The notes beneath the pieces were generated by a model. It saw only the letters and a list, made by a program, of their open reading frames with translations. It was not told the DNA's origin and did no database searches. A stretch of 64,000 nt of DNA from Cytobacillus purgationiresistens (GTDB taxonomy: Bacteria > Bacillota > Bacilli > Bacillales > Cytobacillaceae), in NCBI RefSeq assembly GCF_030813235.1, contig NZ_JAUSUB010000018.1:42920-106919 (forward strand), in the 5' to 3' direction. Each line of letters opens with the position of its first letter. Position 1 is the stretch's first letter. Both the position numbers and the translations under genes were made by a program. Shown piece after piece: positions 16,061 to 26,984 of this stretch.

Positions 16061-16882
16061 TCACTCCACTTTTTTTGTCTCTTCTTTATTTAACTCTAAA
16101 ATTTGTCCCTCTAACCCATGAACAAATAGATTTTCCTCTCCGCCGTTAATCTCAAATCGCCATGCTGGGGTCAGCACTTGTGAGATACTTGTTTGGGAAG
16201 TGCTTGTATCTACATAGGTATGATATCCAAGCTCATAATCTGTGATTTCACTTTGCGGTAATAAATAATGATTTTCGTAAAGAATTTCTATTGCTTTAAT
16301 TGGCTGAATCAGCTTTCTATCATCAGCATATTCCTCTATGTCCTCTAGATACGTTTGGGTATAAGACACGATTTTATTATCTTCATTTAAAAGAAAAGTC
16401 AATTTGCCATTTTTGTTTTGGTATATGAGCTTGTCACCAAATTTTTGATAATACGTGATTGTATTGCCGCGCTTTTCCCAAAAACGATATTCATCCCCGA
16501 ATAAAATATGATTTTTTATAAAATCGTCAAGCTCAGCTGATTCAAACTTATTGCTAATCTTTAACGGTTTATCGGAATCAAGAAAAGAGGTCATTTCTTT
16601 ACCAAGTATAATATCCTGGCCGTCAAGCTTCGGGTTGTCCAAATCCTCTTCTTTAAACACCTTAGGCTTGGCACTTATATACTGACCCCGTAATTCCTCC
16701 TTCGGCAGCGGGCGGCTGCTGATGGTGATGTCGTCTGCCTTCAGTCTTTCATCTATAGACTCACGGGTAAATAATTCCCTTTCCTGGCTCATCCCTTTAA
16801 TATTGAAGTATTCATACATTAAATACACATTGAGCACGAGGAAGGTTATGATAAAAATTGTTTTAATTTTACTCCAATCCAT
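16061..16882 (-). CDS. walI: WalI (YycI) membrane regulator of WalK
   Basis: A 273-aa single-pass membrane protein. A short cytoplasmic N-terminus (MDWSKIKT) and one TM segment (about 9-28, [13 protein letters not shown]) precede an extracellular YycI domain. WalH and WalI form a complex with WalK and dampen its kinase activity. The ATG at 16882 has GGGAGGA 8 nt upstream. The gene starts 18 nt after walH and ends 8 nt before walJ, consistent with a single operon. Confidence 0.9.
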   Translation of the reverse strand: MDWSKIKTIFIITFLVLNVYLMYEYFNIKGMSQERELFTRESIDERLKADDITISSRPLPKEELRGQYISAKPKVFKEEDLDNPKLDGQDIILGKEMTSFLDSDKPLKISNKFESAELDDFIKNHILFGDEYRFWEKRGNTITYYQKFGDKLIYQNKNGKLTFLLNEDNKIVSYTQTYLEDIEEYADDRKLIQPIKAIEILYENHYLLPQSEITDYELGYHTYVDTSTSQTSISQVLTPAWRFEINGGEENLFVHGLEGQILELNKEETKKVE

Positions 16883-16899
16883 GGTGGATTCCTCCCGTC

Positions 16900-18228
16900 T
16901 CATTCATGAATAAAATCCTCCATGGATAACTGTTTCCATTCATTATTATAGAGATAATACCAGTTCGGAATCAGTTTTGTCACACTCGGGCCCTTACCTG
17001 AACTTGGCTCTTTAACCATTTTATAAGCAATGGTAACATCCTGCAATTTATCATTGTTAAATTCCGGAAGCCTTTTGATCAGCTCGATCACATCTTCACC
17101 AGAATATAATGGCTCTACAGGCTCCCCATCAGGCAGAGGCGTATCTAGTAAGAAATTACTGCGATCATATTCATTAATTTCATTTGGACCCCACACGAGT
17201 TCCATCTTGGCAATCTCTGAATCACTAAAAATCGGGTATCCATATTTGTCGTCATATAAACGGAATATGACTTTATCCTTTTCAGGATCCATAGAAAAGA
17301 AATGATATCTACCTGTCCATCCACCGTGATCATTAATGAAGTCAATGCTTCTTTTTAACAGAGGATTCGGTGCAGACTGTTTTTCAATACCTACTGCAAG
17401 GTTTTTGTAGGAAAGTAGGTTTCTATCATTATAAACCCTCATTATACTCGTGCTGTCTGTAAATTCTTCCATAGCATTTTGAACGTTCTTTTGAACGACA
17501 GACGGATCGTTGAAGAGTGTCCTTTTTAACTGCTCAGAATTAAGATTCTTTGATAAATAGCCAATGGTCTCTATTGTCGTCTTCTCTTTAGGTATGAAAA
17601 GGCGCTTTTGATCCTTGACCTTGTATGAAATATATTCTCTATATCTCTCATCAGATTCTGTATTGGTATAATAATTTTTCTTATAGTTTTCTATTAATGA
17701 AAATTTCACTCCGCTTTTATAAATTACTTGATTAGCCGAGGAAACAAAATATACGAATCCATCCTCCCCATTAGTATCATTCGTATCAACGATAATTTTG
17801 TCAAAAGTAAAATCAGCGATGTTTTTATCGTCTATCGTCATAACATTTCGATACAAATCTAATGGGATATCATCTGGAAAGATAATAGTCGAGAATCCCT
17901 CTTTATTTATAAAAGTGTTCACATGATCAACTTGTGAAGTAAAATCTTCAAAATCATCAAAGTGCCAGCCGCTGATCTCATTGATAATCCGATTAAGTTC
18001 AGTTCTTGCCATTGTGCCATAATACGTATCGCCAACATGATTAATGGCTTGTTTTGGCTTGATGACATCTTGGATCTCTTTTTTCACACCAATTTCTTCT
18101 TCTTCTACAGTGTTCGGTTTTTCTATAGGGTCAAAGTTTGGTTGATATGTCCATAAATTCCAGGTCAACAATACGCTTGAAGCGATTAAAATAACTAGTA
18201 TGACTGTCTTTATATTTTCATAAGTCAT
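16900..18228 (-). CDS. walH: WalH (YycH) membrane regulator of WalK
   Basis: A 442-aa protein with an N-terminal TM anchor (MTYENIKTVILVILIASSVLL) and a large extracytoplasmic YycH domain. It inhibits WalK together with WalI. The ATG at 18228 overlaps the walK stop codon (GAATGA), a sign of translational coupling; the frame could also begin at a TTG two codons earlier. Extracytoplasmic domain length agrees with family members. Confidence 0.9.
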   Translation of the reverse strand: MTYENIKTVILVILIASSVLLTWNLWTYQPNFDPIEKPNTVEEEEIGVKKEIQDVIKPKQAINHVGDTYYGTMARTELNRIINEISGWHFDDFEDFTSQVDHVNTFINKEGFSTIIFPDDIPLDLYRNVMTIDDKNIADFTFDKIIVDTNDTNGEDGFVYFVSSANQVIYKSGVKFSLIENYKKNYYTNTESDERYREYISYKVKDQKRLFIPKEKTTIETIGYLSKNLNSEQLKRTLFNDPSVVQKNVQNAMEEFTDSTSIMRVYNDRNLLSYKNLAVGIEKQSAPNPLLKRSIDFINDHGGWTGRYHFFSMDPEKDKVIFRLYDDKYGYPIFSDSEIAKMELVWGPNEINEYDRSNFLLDTPLPDGEPVEPLYSGEDVIELIKRLPEFNNDKLQDVTIAYKMVKEPSSGKGPSVTKLIPNWYYLYNNEWKQLSMEDFIHE

Positions 18229-20060
18229 TCCCAATCATCCTCTTCAGTGCGGACGTATGGCAAACTGAAGGAAATTGTTGTCCCTTTCCCATCGATACTA
18301 TCTGCCCAGATTTCTCCACCGTGAGCCTCCACCATTTCCTTGGCAATAGCCAGCCCTAATCCCGTTCCGCCTAATTTTCTTGTTCTAGCCTTATCGACTC
18401 GATAGAATCGATCAAATATTTTCTTTAAATTCTTCTTCGGTATTCCCATTCCTTCATCGGAAACGCTAATAAAGAGGAATTGTTCTTTCTCCTCAATTCT
18501 AAACGTTACTTTACCGCCTTCAGGGGAGTATTTCAATGCATTTGAAATAATATTATCCAGCACCTGAGTCAGCTTATCTGCATCCATTTCAACAAAATCA
18601 GCATGATTTGGCAGTTGTCTTTCAAAGGTAACATTTTGCTGCTTTGTAAATTCAAAACGGTCGATAATTCGATTATAGAATTGGATAAAATCGATCCATT
18701 CCTTATTTAATTGGTAGTCCTTACTATCCATTTTCGACAGCTGAAGGAGATCATTTACTAGTCGGATCATTCGTTCTGTTTCATTTTGCGTCACATCTAA
18801 GAAGTTAGGAGCAAGAGTCTTATCCTGCCATGCGCCATCTGCTAATGCTTCGAGATAGCTTCTCATCGTTGTCAATGGTGTGCGTAGCTCATGCGAAACA
18901 TTTGCGACAAATTCTCGGCGCTCTGCATCAATTTTTTCCTGTTCGGTTATATCGTGCAGCACCGTGATTAGTCCATTGACAAAGCCTGTTTCTTTTTGGA
19001 TAACGGAAAAGTTCGCCCGCAGGACCAAATTCTTCTGGAATTCACTATAATCAAGAATGACTGATTCACGTTCTGCTAATAACTCTTCGAAAGTGTAATC
19101 CTCTTCAAGACCGAGTAAGGAAACAATCGATGTAGATAGAACTGTTTCACGTGAAACCTTTAACATGTCCGCTGCAGGTTCATTAATTAAAATAACTCGG
19201 CCTTTACGGTCAGTAGCAATCACACCATCGGTCATATATGAAAGGACCGATGACAGCTTGCGCCTTTCCCCTTCGGTCGTTGCCTGCGCTTCTTGCAGTT
19301 TTCTTGTCAGACTATTAAAAGTCATAGCAAGCTGCCCGATTTCATCTTGGCCATAGATCTTAACTTTACGCGAAAAATTACCCTTCGCCATTGCAAGGGC
19401 TTGTTTTCTCATATCAGTGATCGGCCTCGTAATGGTTTGTGCGAGCAGGACGCTGAGGACAGCAGTGAGCGCAAGGGCGATGGCTGTTCCAGTAGAAAAT
19501 ATATTATTGATCTCTCTCATTTGCTCATATACATTTTCTATTTTTGCCGAAATATGAATGGCGCCGATGACTTCATTATCAACTTTAATAGGTTTAACCA
19601 ATACCCATATCCGCTTGCCAGTCTGCTTATCGCTAAAGTCATCATTCATTTCCTGTCCGGTTGTCATCGCCACTCTAATGAATGTATCAGTTGCTCTCTG
19701 TCCTACAACTGCCCGGTTGTCTATGTTGGAGGTTCCGAGTATTTTCAAGGAGTCTCCTTCGATGACCTGTACTTCATTAATATCCTCTGAATTATAATAA
19801 TCACTTAAGAGCCTCTCGATATCATTCTCAAGGGTCGGTCCTCCTTCTTCAGGTAACCGGTCCTTCACCATTTGTTCTTCCAAATAGTAGGCAAGCAGAT
19901 TGACACGATCTTGAATGGTAGTCTTAAAGTTATCGTTTAACGTTGTTTCTAATTGACGAACAAAATAAGCGCTGACAATTTGCATGGCAACTAGGATAAG
20001 TAATACATAGATGATAACAAATTTCAGGTGGATGGAACGAAAAAAACCAACCTTATTCAT
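18225..20060 (-). CDS. walK: WalK sensor histidine kinase
   Basis: A 611-aa essential membrane kinase of the cell-wall two-component system. Order: TM1 (about 13-33), extracytoplasmic PAS-like domain, TM2 (about 183-203), HAMP (204-256), cytoplasmic PAS (about 262-370; ATDRKGRVILIN), HisKA with the phosphorylated His in ANVSHELRTPLTT, and HATPase_c with N-box DNIISNALKYS and G-boxes DEGMGIP and GTGLGLAI. It follows walR after 7 nt. The gene contains a parS site at 19143-19158. Confidence 0.95.
   Translation of the reverse strand: MNKVGFFRSIHLKFVIIYVLLILVAMQIVSAYFVRQLETTLNDNFKTTIQDRVNLLAYYLEEQMVKDRLPEEGGPTLENDIERLLSDYYNSEDINEVQVIEGDSLKILGTSNIDNRAVVGQRATDTFIRVAMTTGQEMNDDFSDKQTGKRIWVLVKPIKVDNEVIGAIHISAKIENVYEQMREINNIFSTGTAIALALTAVLSVLLAQTITRPITDMRKQALAMAKGNFSRKVKIYGQDEIGQLAMTFNSLTRKLQEAQATTEGERRKLSSVLSYMTDGVIATDRKGRVILINEPAADMLKVSRETVLSTSIVSLLGLEEDYTFEELLAERESVILDYSEFQKNLVLRANFSVIQKETGFVNGLITVLHDITEQEKIDAERREFVANVSHELRTPLTTMRSYLEALADGAWQDKTLAPNFLDVTQNETERMIRLVNDLLQLSKMDSKDYQLNKEWIDFIQFYNRIIDRFEFTKQQNVTFERQLPNHADFVEMDADKLTQVLDNIISNALKYSPEGGKVTFRIEEKEQFLFISVSDEGMGIPKKNLKKIFDRFYRVDKARTRKLGGTGLGLAIAKEMVEAHGGEIWADSIDGKGTTISFSLPYVRTEEDDWE
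19143..19158. promoter_or_regulatory. parS site within walK
   Basis: TGTTTCACGTGAAACC matches the Spo0J-binding consensus TGTTNCACGTGAAACA at 15 of 16 positions. Spo0J (ParB) nucleates here, spreads and loads SMC. The site lies about 34 kb from oriC. Confidence 0.9.
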
Positions 20061-20067
20061 TCTCTAC

Positions 20068-20778
20068 TTACTCCTGTTCTGGGTTTCGCAAGTAGTATCC
20101 GACACCTCTTCTTGTTACGATCCATGTAGGATGGCTTGGGTTGTCTTCAATTTTTTCCCTGAGCCTTCTAACAGTTACGTCAACGGTTCTGACATCACCG
20201 TAATAGTCATAACCCCAAACCGTTTGCAGAAGATGCTCCCTTGTCATAACCTGTCCAATATGCTTGGCAAGATAATGAAGTAATTCGAACTCACGATGAG
20301 TAAGCTCAATGGTTTCACCACGCTTCGAAACGATGTAGGCATCCGGATGGATGATAAGTGAACCTACTTCAATTTCATTCGTCTCTTCTTCTTCCCCTGC
20401 TTTCGCAGCAATTTGCTGATGACGGCGCAGGTTCGCCTTCACACGTGCAATCAGCTCTCTCGTACTGAAAGGCTTCGTAACATAATCATCTGCTCCAAGT
20501 TCAAGTCCTAGCACCTTATCAATTTCGGAATCCTTTGCAGTCAGCATAATGATTGGCATATCATATTTTTTCCGGACTTCACGACAAACTTCAATACCAT
20601 CCTTTTGCGGCAGCATAATATCTAAAAGAATCAAGTCTGGCTTGATTTCTTCGACTTTCTCTAACGCTGTCACTCCGTCATATACACAAGTAACGTCATA
20701 GCCCTCTTTATTTAAATTAAATTGCAGTATATCAGCAATTGGTTTTTCATCGTCTACTACTAGAATTTTTTTATCCAT
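20068..20778 (-). CDS. walR: WalR response regulator
   Basis: A 236-aa OmpR/PhoB-type response regulator. The receiver domain has the acidic pocket DDE near residue 9, phospho-Asp in LLDIMLP (about residue 53) and Lys in TKPFS. The C-terminal winged helix ends [10 protein letters not shown]. It controls cell-wall hydrolase and related genes in response to WalK. The ATG at 20778 follows AAAGGAGAAACG; the longer frame adds 14 residues absent from the family. First gene of the walRKHIJ operon. Confidence 0.95.
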   Translation of the reverse strand: MDKKILVVDDEKPIADILQFNLNKEGYDVTCVYDGVTALEKVEEIKPDLILLDIMLPQKDGIEVCREVRKKYDMPIIMLTAKDSEIDKVLGLELGADDYVTKPFSTRELIARVKANLRRHQQIAAKAGEEEETNEIEVGSLIIHPDAYIVSKRGETIELTHREFELLHYLAKHIGQVMTREHLLQTVWGYDYYGDVRTVDVTVRRLREKIEDNPSHPTWIVTRRGVGYYLRNPEQE

Positions 20779-21035
20779 ATATCGTTTCTCCTTTATATTA
20801 CGTAATTTATATGATTGCAATTATTTGTAAAAATTATCTATTCTGTACACCCTACTTTACCATTTTAAATGGAAAGCACCAATTTTAATGTATCACATTT
20901 ACTTATTTTATGGTAAAGAGAGGCATTATTCCTTCTGTTCTTCTTTCTATAGAGAGGGGGTAAAATCCTCTGCTGAAAGGCTTTTCCATTATGTTATTTC
21001 CCAGGCAGGATGATCAGTCAGTCTAACATTTCCAT
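20779..21035. other. walR upstream intergenic region
   Basis: The region between the walR start and the M23 terminator should hold the wal operon promoter. I cannot assign -35/-10 boxes with confidence and see no gene or repeat in it. Confidence 0.5.
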
Positions 21036-21081
21036 AAAAAAAGAGCTGCCCCGATAAAATTCACATTTTGGAACAGCCCTT
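21036..21081. terminator. Terminator after the M23 peptidase gene
   Basis: Stem AAGGGCTGTTCC / GGGGCAGCTCTT with a U7 run on the minus strand, ending 10 nt past the stop codon. Confidence 0.8.
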
Positions 21082-21091
21082 AATAGGCAAT

Positions 21092-22558
21092 TTATTGCTT
21101 AACATAATTAAGCGGATTTTCGAGTTTACCATTTTTAAAAAGTTCAAAATGCAGATGGACACCTGTGGAATCACCTGTCGAACCCATTATACCAATTTCC
21201 GAGCTTTTCGTCACTGTTTCACCGACGCTGACTGAAATGGAATCAAGATGCGCATATACCGTACGATAACCATTTTGATGGTCGATTTCAATTTTATTTC
21301 CGTACCCATTACTCCAGCCTGCAGAGATCACTTTACCATTATCCGCAGCCTTAATCGTCCGATCGCTTGGTCTCGCAATGTCTATACCCTTATGCATCTT
21401 GCCCCATCTATAGCCTATTTCACTTGATACATAACCACCAACAGCAGGCCAAACAAATTCTCCATCACCAATTGTGGGATCCTTCGTCCCCTTCACCACA
21501 ATCTCTTTCACAGGCTTCTTGAGAATATCTTCTTCCATCTCTTCTCTTTCCACCTGATCGCCATTTTCCTCAATAATGTGATAGAGAACAGTCCGCTCCC
21601 CATCTTTGCCTTCTTGCTTCACTTTCTCTTCACCTTTAAACATAGAGGAATCCTCAATTACTTCTTGCTCAAATGAGATCTTTTCCTTTTTATATTCCTC
21701 TTTATTCGTGATAACATCAACAAAAGGCTTCATCTCATTGACCTTTAACTCCTGGCCAACCTTAAGCATGCTATTGGATTCTAAATCATTTAAATCTAGC
21801 AGTTCTGTTGTTTCCAGTTCAAAATCCTGAGCGATGCTGCTAAGCACATCTCCTTCTTTTACCTTATATGATTTCTCTTCCAATGTACCTGTTTGAAGAA
21901 GTTTCATTGCTTCCTTAACTGACATCACTTCTTCAGGCTCTATCTTTTCTTTAGTGATTGTTACTTCCTCAGAAAAAAGAGCATTCAATAATCTGGTTTC
22001 ACCCGTTTTTAAATCGGGTAATGGTTCTAATATATCTGGTCTCGCTTCTAGTTCTTCCCATTCTTCTTTAGTAAGATATTGGAGTTTGAGTTCTTTGATT
22101 ACTTCTTCTGCCTGCTCTTCATCTTTTAAGAATGCAACTGGTTCATTTCCAATCTTAATGGCAGCCGCTTCCGCTTTCACTGTAATGTCTTTCATAAACT
22201 CACTGCTCGTTGCTTCATCATCAGCTTTATTCTCGTCATTAAACAATTTTTCTGGGATGAAGGAAACGTCCGAGCTTAATGCCATCCTAAGTCCATCGTA
22301 AGACTCGCCATGGACTTTCAATTCTTCTGAAACCATATCTTCAATAATTTGGGGATTCGAAATTGTCCCAAAGTATTTATCGCCCATATATACATAATAA
22401 ACCGTAGTAAATTCATTGTTTGCTAACGCAGCTGAACTGCCAGAAAACATAATTGCACCAGCTGTAGCCGCTACAATCGCTGTTTTTTTTACTCTACCTT
22501 TTAAATACTGTGATGTCTGTTCAGTATATGTAGTTAGTACTTCTCTCCAATTTTTCAT
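21092..22558 (-). CDS. Secreted LysM-G5-M23 cell-wall metallopeptidase
   Basis: A 488-aa exported protein. The N-terminus has an export signal (about 20-46, ending SSAALANN). LysM lies at about 236-282 (YKVKEGDVLSSIAQDF), a G5 domain at about 283-360, and a peptidase M23 (lysostaphin/LytM) domain at about 375-488. The Zn ligands are visible as HKGIDIAR, AHLDS and HLHF. Such enzymes cut peptidoglycan cross-links; the LysM and G5 domains bind wall glycans. It sits immediately upstream of walR and, as a wall hydrolase, is a plausible WalR target; two imperfect WalR-like boxes lie upstream. Ribosome-binding site AGGAGGATT. Confidence 0.9.
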   Translation of the reverse strand: MKNWREVLTTYTEQTSQYLKGRVKKTAIVAATAGAIMFSGSSAALANNEFTTVYYVYMGDKYFGTISNPQIIEDMVSEELKVHGESYDGLRMALSSDVSFIPEKLFNDENKADDEATSSEFMKDITVKAEAAAIKIGNEPVAFLKDEEQAEEVIKELKLQYLTKEEWEELEARPDILEPLPDLKTGETRLLNALFSEEVTITKEKIEPEEVMSVKEAMKLLQTGTLEEKSYKVKEGDVLSSIAQDFELETTELLDLNDLESNSMLKVGQELKVNEMKPFVDVITNKEEYKKEKISFEQEVIEDSSMFKGEEKVKQEGKDGERTVLYHIIEENGDQVEREEMEEDILKKPVKEIVVKGTKDPTIGDGEFVWPAVGGYVSSEIGYRWGKMHKGIDIARPSDRTIKAADNGKVISAGWSNGYGNKIEIDHQNGYRTVYAHLDSISVSVGETVTKSSEIGIMGSTGDSTGVHLHFELFKNGKLENPLNYVKQ

Positions 22559-23007
22559 TGTTAATCCTCCTAGACTACTTACCCTAAACTTGGTTCTATT
22601 TAACTATAAAAATAGCATTCTGCCATTTTCACGCCCCTTTAATGTACCATAAGGTGTTTTTTATAGATGAATAGTCTCAGGAATGTAATAAAATTGTATA
22701 GCGGATGACATTTTATGACTTATTAATCGTAAAAACGACATTGGATTGGTTGCTTTTTGTCATATGTTTGTAATATGGATGAGGTCATTTGAAAGGAAAG
22801 AGCACTTGGGGTTTTTCTTCATGAATGAATTTAGAAAAATAAGATCTACACGGGAATATCAGGTGAATTATTTCTGTTTAATACATATCTTCTGGTATAG
22901 TAATGCTTAAAATATTGAGTGTTAGGCCAGATTATGTGCTGTTTAAATGATTTATAGGCATAAAAATAAAAAAGAGAGCACGAATTGAATTCATACTCCC
23001 TTTTTGA
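22559..23007. other. M23 gene upstream region with WalR-like boxes
   Basis: No gene is seen. Two imperfect WalR-type direct repeats (consensus TGTWAH-N5-TGTWAH) occur: TGTAAT-N5-TGTATA at 22684-22700 and TGTCAT-N5-TGTAAT at 22758-22774, each with one mismatch, on the plus strand. The rest is AT-rich filler up to the tRNA cluster. Confidence 0.35.
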
Positions 23008-23080
23008 TGGCTCAGGACGGAATCGAACCGCCGACACAAGGATTTTCAGTCCTTTGCTCTACCGACTGAGCTACTGAGCC
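23008..23080 (-). tRNA. tRNA-Phe (GAA)
   Basis: Complete cloverleaf with acceptor GGCTCAG/CTGAGCC, T-loop GTTCGATTC and anticodon loop CTGAAAA, giving anticodon GAA. CCA is not encoded. Last of a Lys-Glu-Asp-Phe array transcribed on the minus strand, matching B. subtilis trnY. Confidence 0.95.
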
Positions 23081-23173
23081 ATATTATATATATTTTGTTA
23101 AAGATCTATGCAAGATGCTGCAATCTGCTAAATCCATAATGCCCAATGAAGGACAATTCATACTTATATGTAA

Positions 23174-23250
23174 TGGCGGTCCGGACGGGACTCGAACCCG
23201 CGACCTCCTGCGTGACAGGCAGGCATTCTAACCAACTGAACTACCGGACC
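23174..23250 (-). tRNA. tRNA-Asp (GTC)
   Basis: Acceptor GGTCCGG/CCGGACC, anticodon loop CTGTCAC (GTC), T-loop GTTCGAGTC; the 3' CCA is encoded. Confidence 0.95.
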
Positions 23251-23324
23251 AACCTTATTATTTTAATATGATCGTCAGTAAAAGTCCGTCCTTGCCGAAC
23301 TTCCACTAACCATCATAATGCCGA

Positions 23325-23396
23325 TGACCCCTACGGGATTCGAACCCGTGTTACCGCCGTGAAAGGGCGGTGTCTTAACCGCTTGACCAAGGGGCC
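23325..23396 (-). tRNA. tRNA-Glu (TTC)
   Basis: Acceptor GGCCCCT/AGGGGTC with one G-U pair, anticodon loop CTTTCAC (TTC), T-loop GTTCGAATC; CCA not encoded. Confidence 0.95.
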
Positions 23397-23408
23397 ATTA
23401 TTAAAAAA

Positions 23409-23484
23409 TGGTGAGCCATGAAGGACTCGAACCTTCGACCCTCTGATTAAAAGTCAGATGCTCTACCAACTGAGCTAATGGCTC
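23409..23484 (-). tRNA. tRNA-Lys (TTT)
   Basis: Acceptor GAGCCAT/ATGGCTC, anticodon loop CTTTTAA (TTT), T-loop GTTCGAGTC; the 3' CCA is encoded. First gene of the array. Confidence 0.95.
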
Positions 23485-23591
23485 ATACTATAATTACTTC
23501 CTAAATCCATTTTGCAAAAGTCAGATGTTCCAAAGCTTTACGCTTTGTCACAGATTGCTAATCGATGATGTTACTCAATGATGCTGCAATC

Positions 23592-23623
23592 TGCTCTACC
23601 AACTGAGCTAATGGCTCATACTA
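23592..23623 (-). repeat. Duplicated 5' half of tRNA-Lys (tRNA fragment)
   Basis: A 32-bp exact copy of 23459-23490, covering the 5' acceptor strand, D-arm and the bases just upstream of tRNA-Lys. No anticodon or T-arm follows. Next to it a 16-bp repeat GATGCTGCAATCTGCT (23580-23595) also occurs at 23114-23129. The remaining 23485-23848 stretch shows no gene. Confidence 0.85.
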
Positions 23624-23848
23624 AGTATCATTACCTTAATACGGTTTGTACTAATCGTTGTATCTTTCTTGACGACGCTTTTTATATTAACACAGAGACT
23701 ATTCATTGTACAATCCTTTTTTTAAAAAAATATTTTAATATATTAGTTGAGGTTTTTTCGTCATCATCTTCTTATTTTCGACAAGGTTCATTTGAGGACC
23801 TGGATTAAGAAAGTAAGTATGAGAAAAAAACTAAATAACCGAAGAAAT

Positions 23849-24235
23849 TTAGCTTTTTTCTGTTTTATCTATATTGCCAGTTAATTTTAATGCGCCAAAG
23901 ATAAGAGGAAGCTGCAATGGCAGACGAAGCCATAATAAGACTGGATGAAGCTTCTTACCCTTAACATAGGTATTATTTTTCATGGCCATATTTATATTTG
24001 CTGGGAGAATAATAATCATAAAAAATGCGAGTAGCTTGCCGATTATTGCTTGACCTTTGTGTACCCATAATAGGATAGCAAAGAGAACCTCCATTACTCC
24101 TGAGATAAGGACAATCGCTTTTCTAAAAGGAAGAGCTTTAGGAACGATGCTTCGAAACTTTTTCTCTTGCGTAAAATGCAAAACGCCTGCGCCAAATAAA
24201 ACGATAGAATAAATGGCTCGGAAAACGGTTTTCAT
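23849..24235 (-). CDS. DoxX-like small membrane protein
   Basis: A 128-aa protein with four predicted TM segments (about 5-22, 38-58, 64-82, 98-118). Hallmarks GAGVLHFTQEKKFRSIVP and VLISGVMEVLFAILL are typical of DoxX/DUF-type Bacillus membrane proteins. A strong ribosome-binding site AAGGAGGAGGTGA precedes the ATG at 24235. It is monocistronic between the purA terminator and the tRNA array. Biochemical role unknown; some DoxX proteins associate with redox enzymes. Confidence 0.75.
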   Translation of the reverse strand: MKTVFRAIYSIVLFGAGVLHFTQEKKFRSIVPKALPFRKAIVLISGVMEVLFAILLWVHKGQAIIGKLLAFFMIIILPANINMAMKNNTYVKGKKLHPVLLWLRLPLQLPLIFGALKLTGNIDKTEKS

Positions 24236-24352
24236 ATTGCTTTCACCTCCTCCTTATAAAGGTAGGTTGTTCCTCTTTTGAATTAAATTTAAACATGTGG
24301 CTCTCATTGCCTTTATGTCCATTCTCTACTTCTAATTCCTTTCTTCAAGAGA

Positions 24353-24387
24353 AAAACCCCCCAGCATCGAAGCTGGGGGGTTTTTAT
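24353..24387. terminator. Terminator after purA
   Basis: Strong GC-rich hairpin: AAAAACCCCCCAGC paired with GCTGGGGGGTTTTT, loop ATCGAA, directly past the purA stop. Confidence 0.95.
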
Positions 24388-24394
24388 TTTCTTA

Positions 24395-25806
<1,412 letters not shown>

Positions 25807-25911
25807 ATAGATTCATATTATAGTTAGAAGAGCCAAAAGCAGAATCATTTAAATAGCATCAAAATAACTTATATATCAATCATAAATCAGGAAATCGAGT
25901 AAGTACGCCCT

Positions 25912-26687
25912 GATCATGCGCCAACATGGGTAAACGATAGAGAACAATTGTGGAATGAAGTTAATAAAATTGAAAAAACTATAATTCTCAGTTTACTAGA
26001 GAATTTAATGTAGCCTTACCTACTGAACTATCAAATGATGAACAAAGAAAACTAACCCTTGATTTTTGTAAGGAAGCATTTGTGGAAAATGGAATGGTTG
26101 CAGATATTGCAATTCATAGGGATGATGAGAATAATCCCCATTTTCATGTCATGTTAACAGTTCGACCATTTAATAAAGATGGTTCATGGGGCAACAAAGC
26201 AACAAGAAAATACATACTAGATAATAAGGGAAATCATATTTTAGATAAGAATGGGAAAAAGAAATTTAAAAAGGTAAGTTCCACTGATTGGAATGATCGC
26301 GAAAAATTCAAGTCTTGGAGAAAGTTATGGGAAAAAAAAACAAATCTATACCTCTCTTCAAATGGCTTTAACGAAAAGATTACGCATCTTACAAATGCAG
26401 CAAGAGGACTCGAAACATTACCAACTATTCATGAGGGTTAGGTAGCCAGAAACATTGTATCGGAAGGTAAAGAGTCTGACAGAGTGTCAATCAATAATGA
26501 AATAAAAAGATATAACAAATTAGTATCAGATTTAAATAAATATAAAAATCAAAAAAAACAAGCTGAATACGAATATAAATTTACAAGGAAGTTTTCACCA
26601 AATGAAAAACAAACATTAAGTTCTGTTACAAAAGAATTAAAGATGTTTGTTGTTAATTATTCGTTCTCTGAACCAATCCCTTTTTGA
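25912..26687 (+). pseudogene. MobA/MobL-type relaxase pseudogene
   Basis: Relaxase-like protein sequence spread over different frames. HAPTWVNDREQLWNEVNKIE (from 25915) is followed by a frameshift near 25981, then NSQFTREFNVALPTELS and, at 26082 on, VENGMVADIAIHRDDENNPH with FHVMLTVRPF, the three-His metal motif of the family. An in-frame TAG at about 26440 interrupts the reading, which then continues as VARNIVSEGKESDRVSINNE and a coiled-coil-like tail, ending in foreign sequence. The N-terminal catalytic Tyr region and the C-terminal half are missing. It is a remnant of a mobilisable plasmid or element. Confidence 0.75.
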
Positions 26688-26845
26688 TGCACTGGTGGTC
26701 CTGCACAACTAGAACCTGGAGTTCCACAACCCAAGGTACCTGTACCGAGGTTGCCACCACCCTTGCCACTACCTGGGCCTGGATCTGGTCTAATAACTTG
26801 AGGGGAAATAATAGACTCATTAATGTTTAAATCAAGTAAACCCAT
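26657..26845 (-). CDS. Gly/Pro-rich two-cysteine small peptide (possible RiPP-like precursor)
   Basis: A 62-aa peptide with a perfect ribosome-binding site AAAGGAGGTGA 7 nt before the ATG. The first 20 residues (MGLLDLNINESIISPQVIRP) look like a leader; the rest is Gly-, Pro- and Ser-rich (GPGSGKGGGNLGTGTLGCGT) with two Cys seven residues apart. No hydrophobic signal or membrane segment is present. It lies divergently 139 bp from a zinc-metallopeptidase lipoprotein gene and convergently overlaps the tail of the relaxase remnant by 31 nt. I do not recognise the family. A peptide precursor or secreted small protein is possible; no modification enzyme is nearby. Confidence 0.6.
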   Translation of the reverse strand: MGLLDLNINESIISPQVIRPDPGPGSGKGGGNLGTGTLGCGTPGSSCAGPPVHQKGIGSENE

Positions 26846-26870
26846 TCGAAATCACCTCCTTTCAATTGTG

Positions 26871-26922
26871 TATAATAATTTCAAAAATAGAAAAAACTTT
26901 TATTTTTTCCAAAATTATTATA
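26871..26922. promoter_or_regulatory. Inverted repeat in the divergent promoter region
   Basis: Perfect 11-bp inverted repeat TATAATAATTT (26871-26881) and AAATTATTATA (26912-26922), 30 bp apart, between the divergent peptide and peptidase genes. Each arm also resembles a -10 element reading outward, so these may be mirrored promoters or a shared operator. Confidence 0.4.
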
Positions 26923-26984
26923 CTATTTTGATAATATAAAATAGTTAATATATTACCAATAGAGAATGGAGGTTTTTATAAAAA

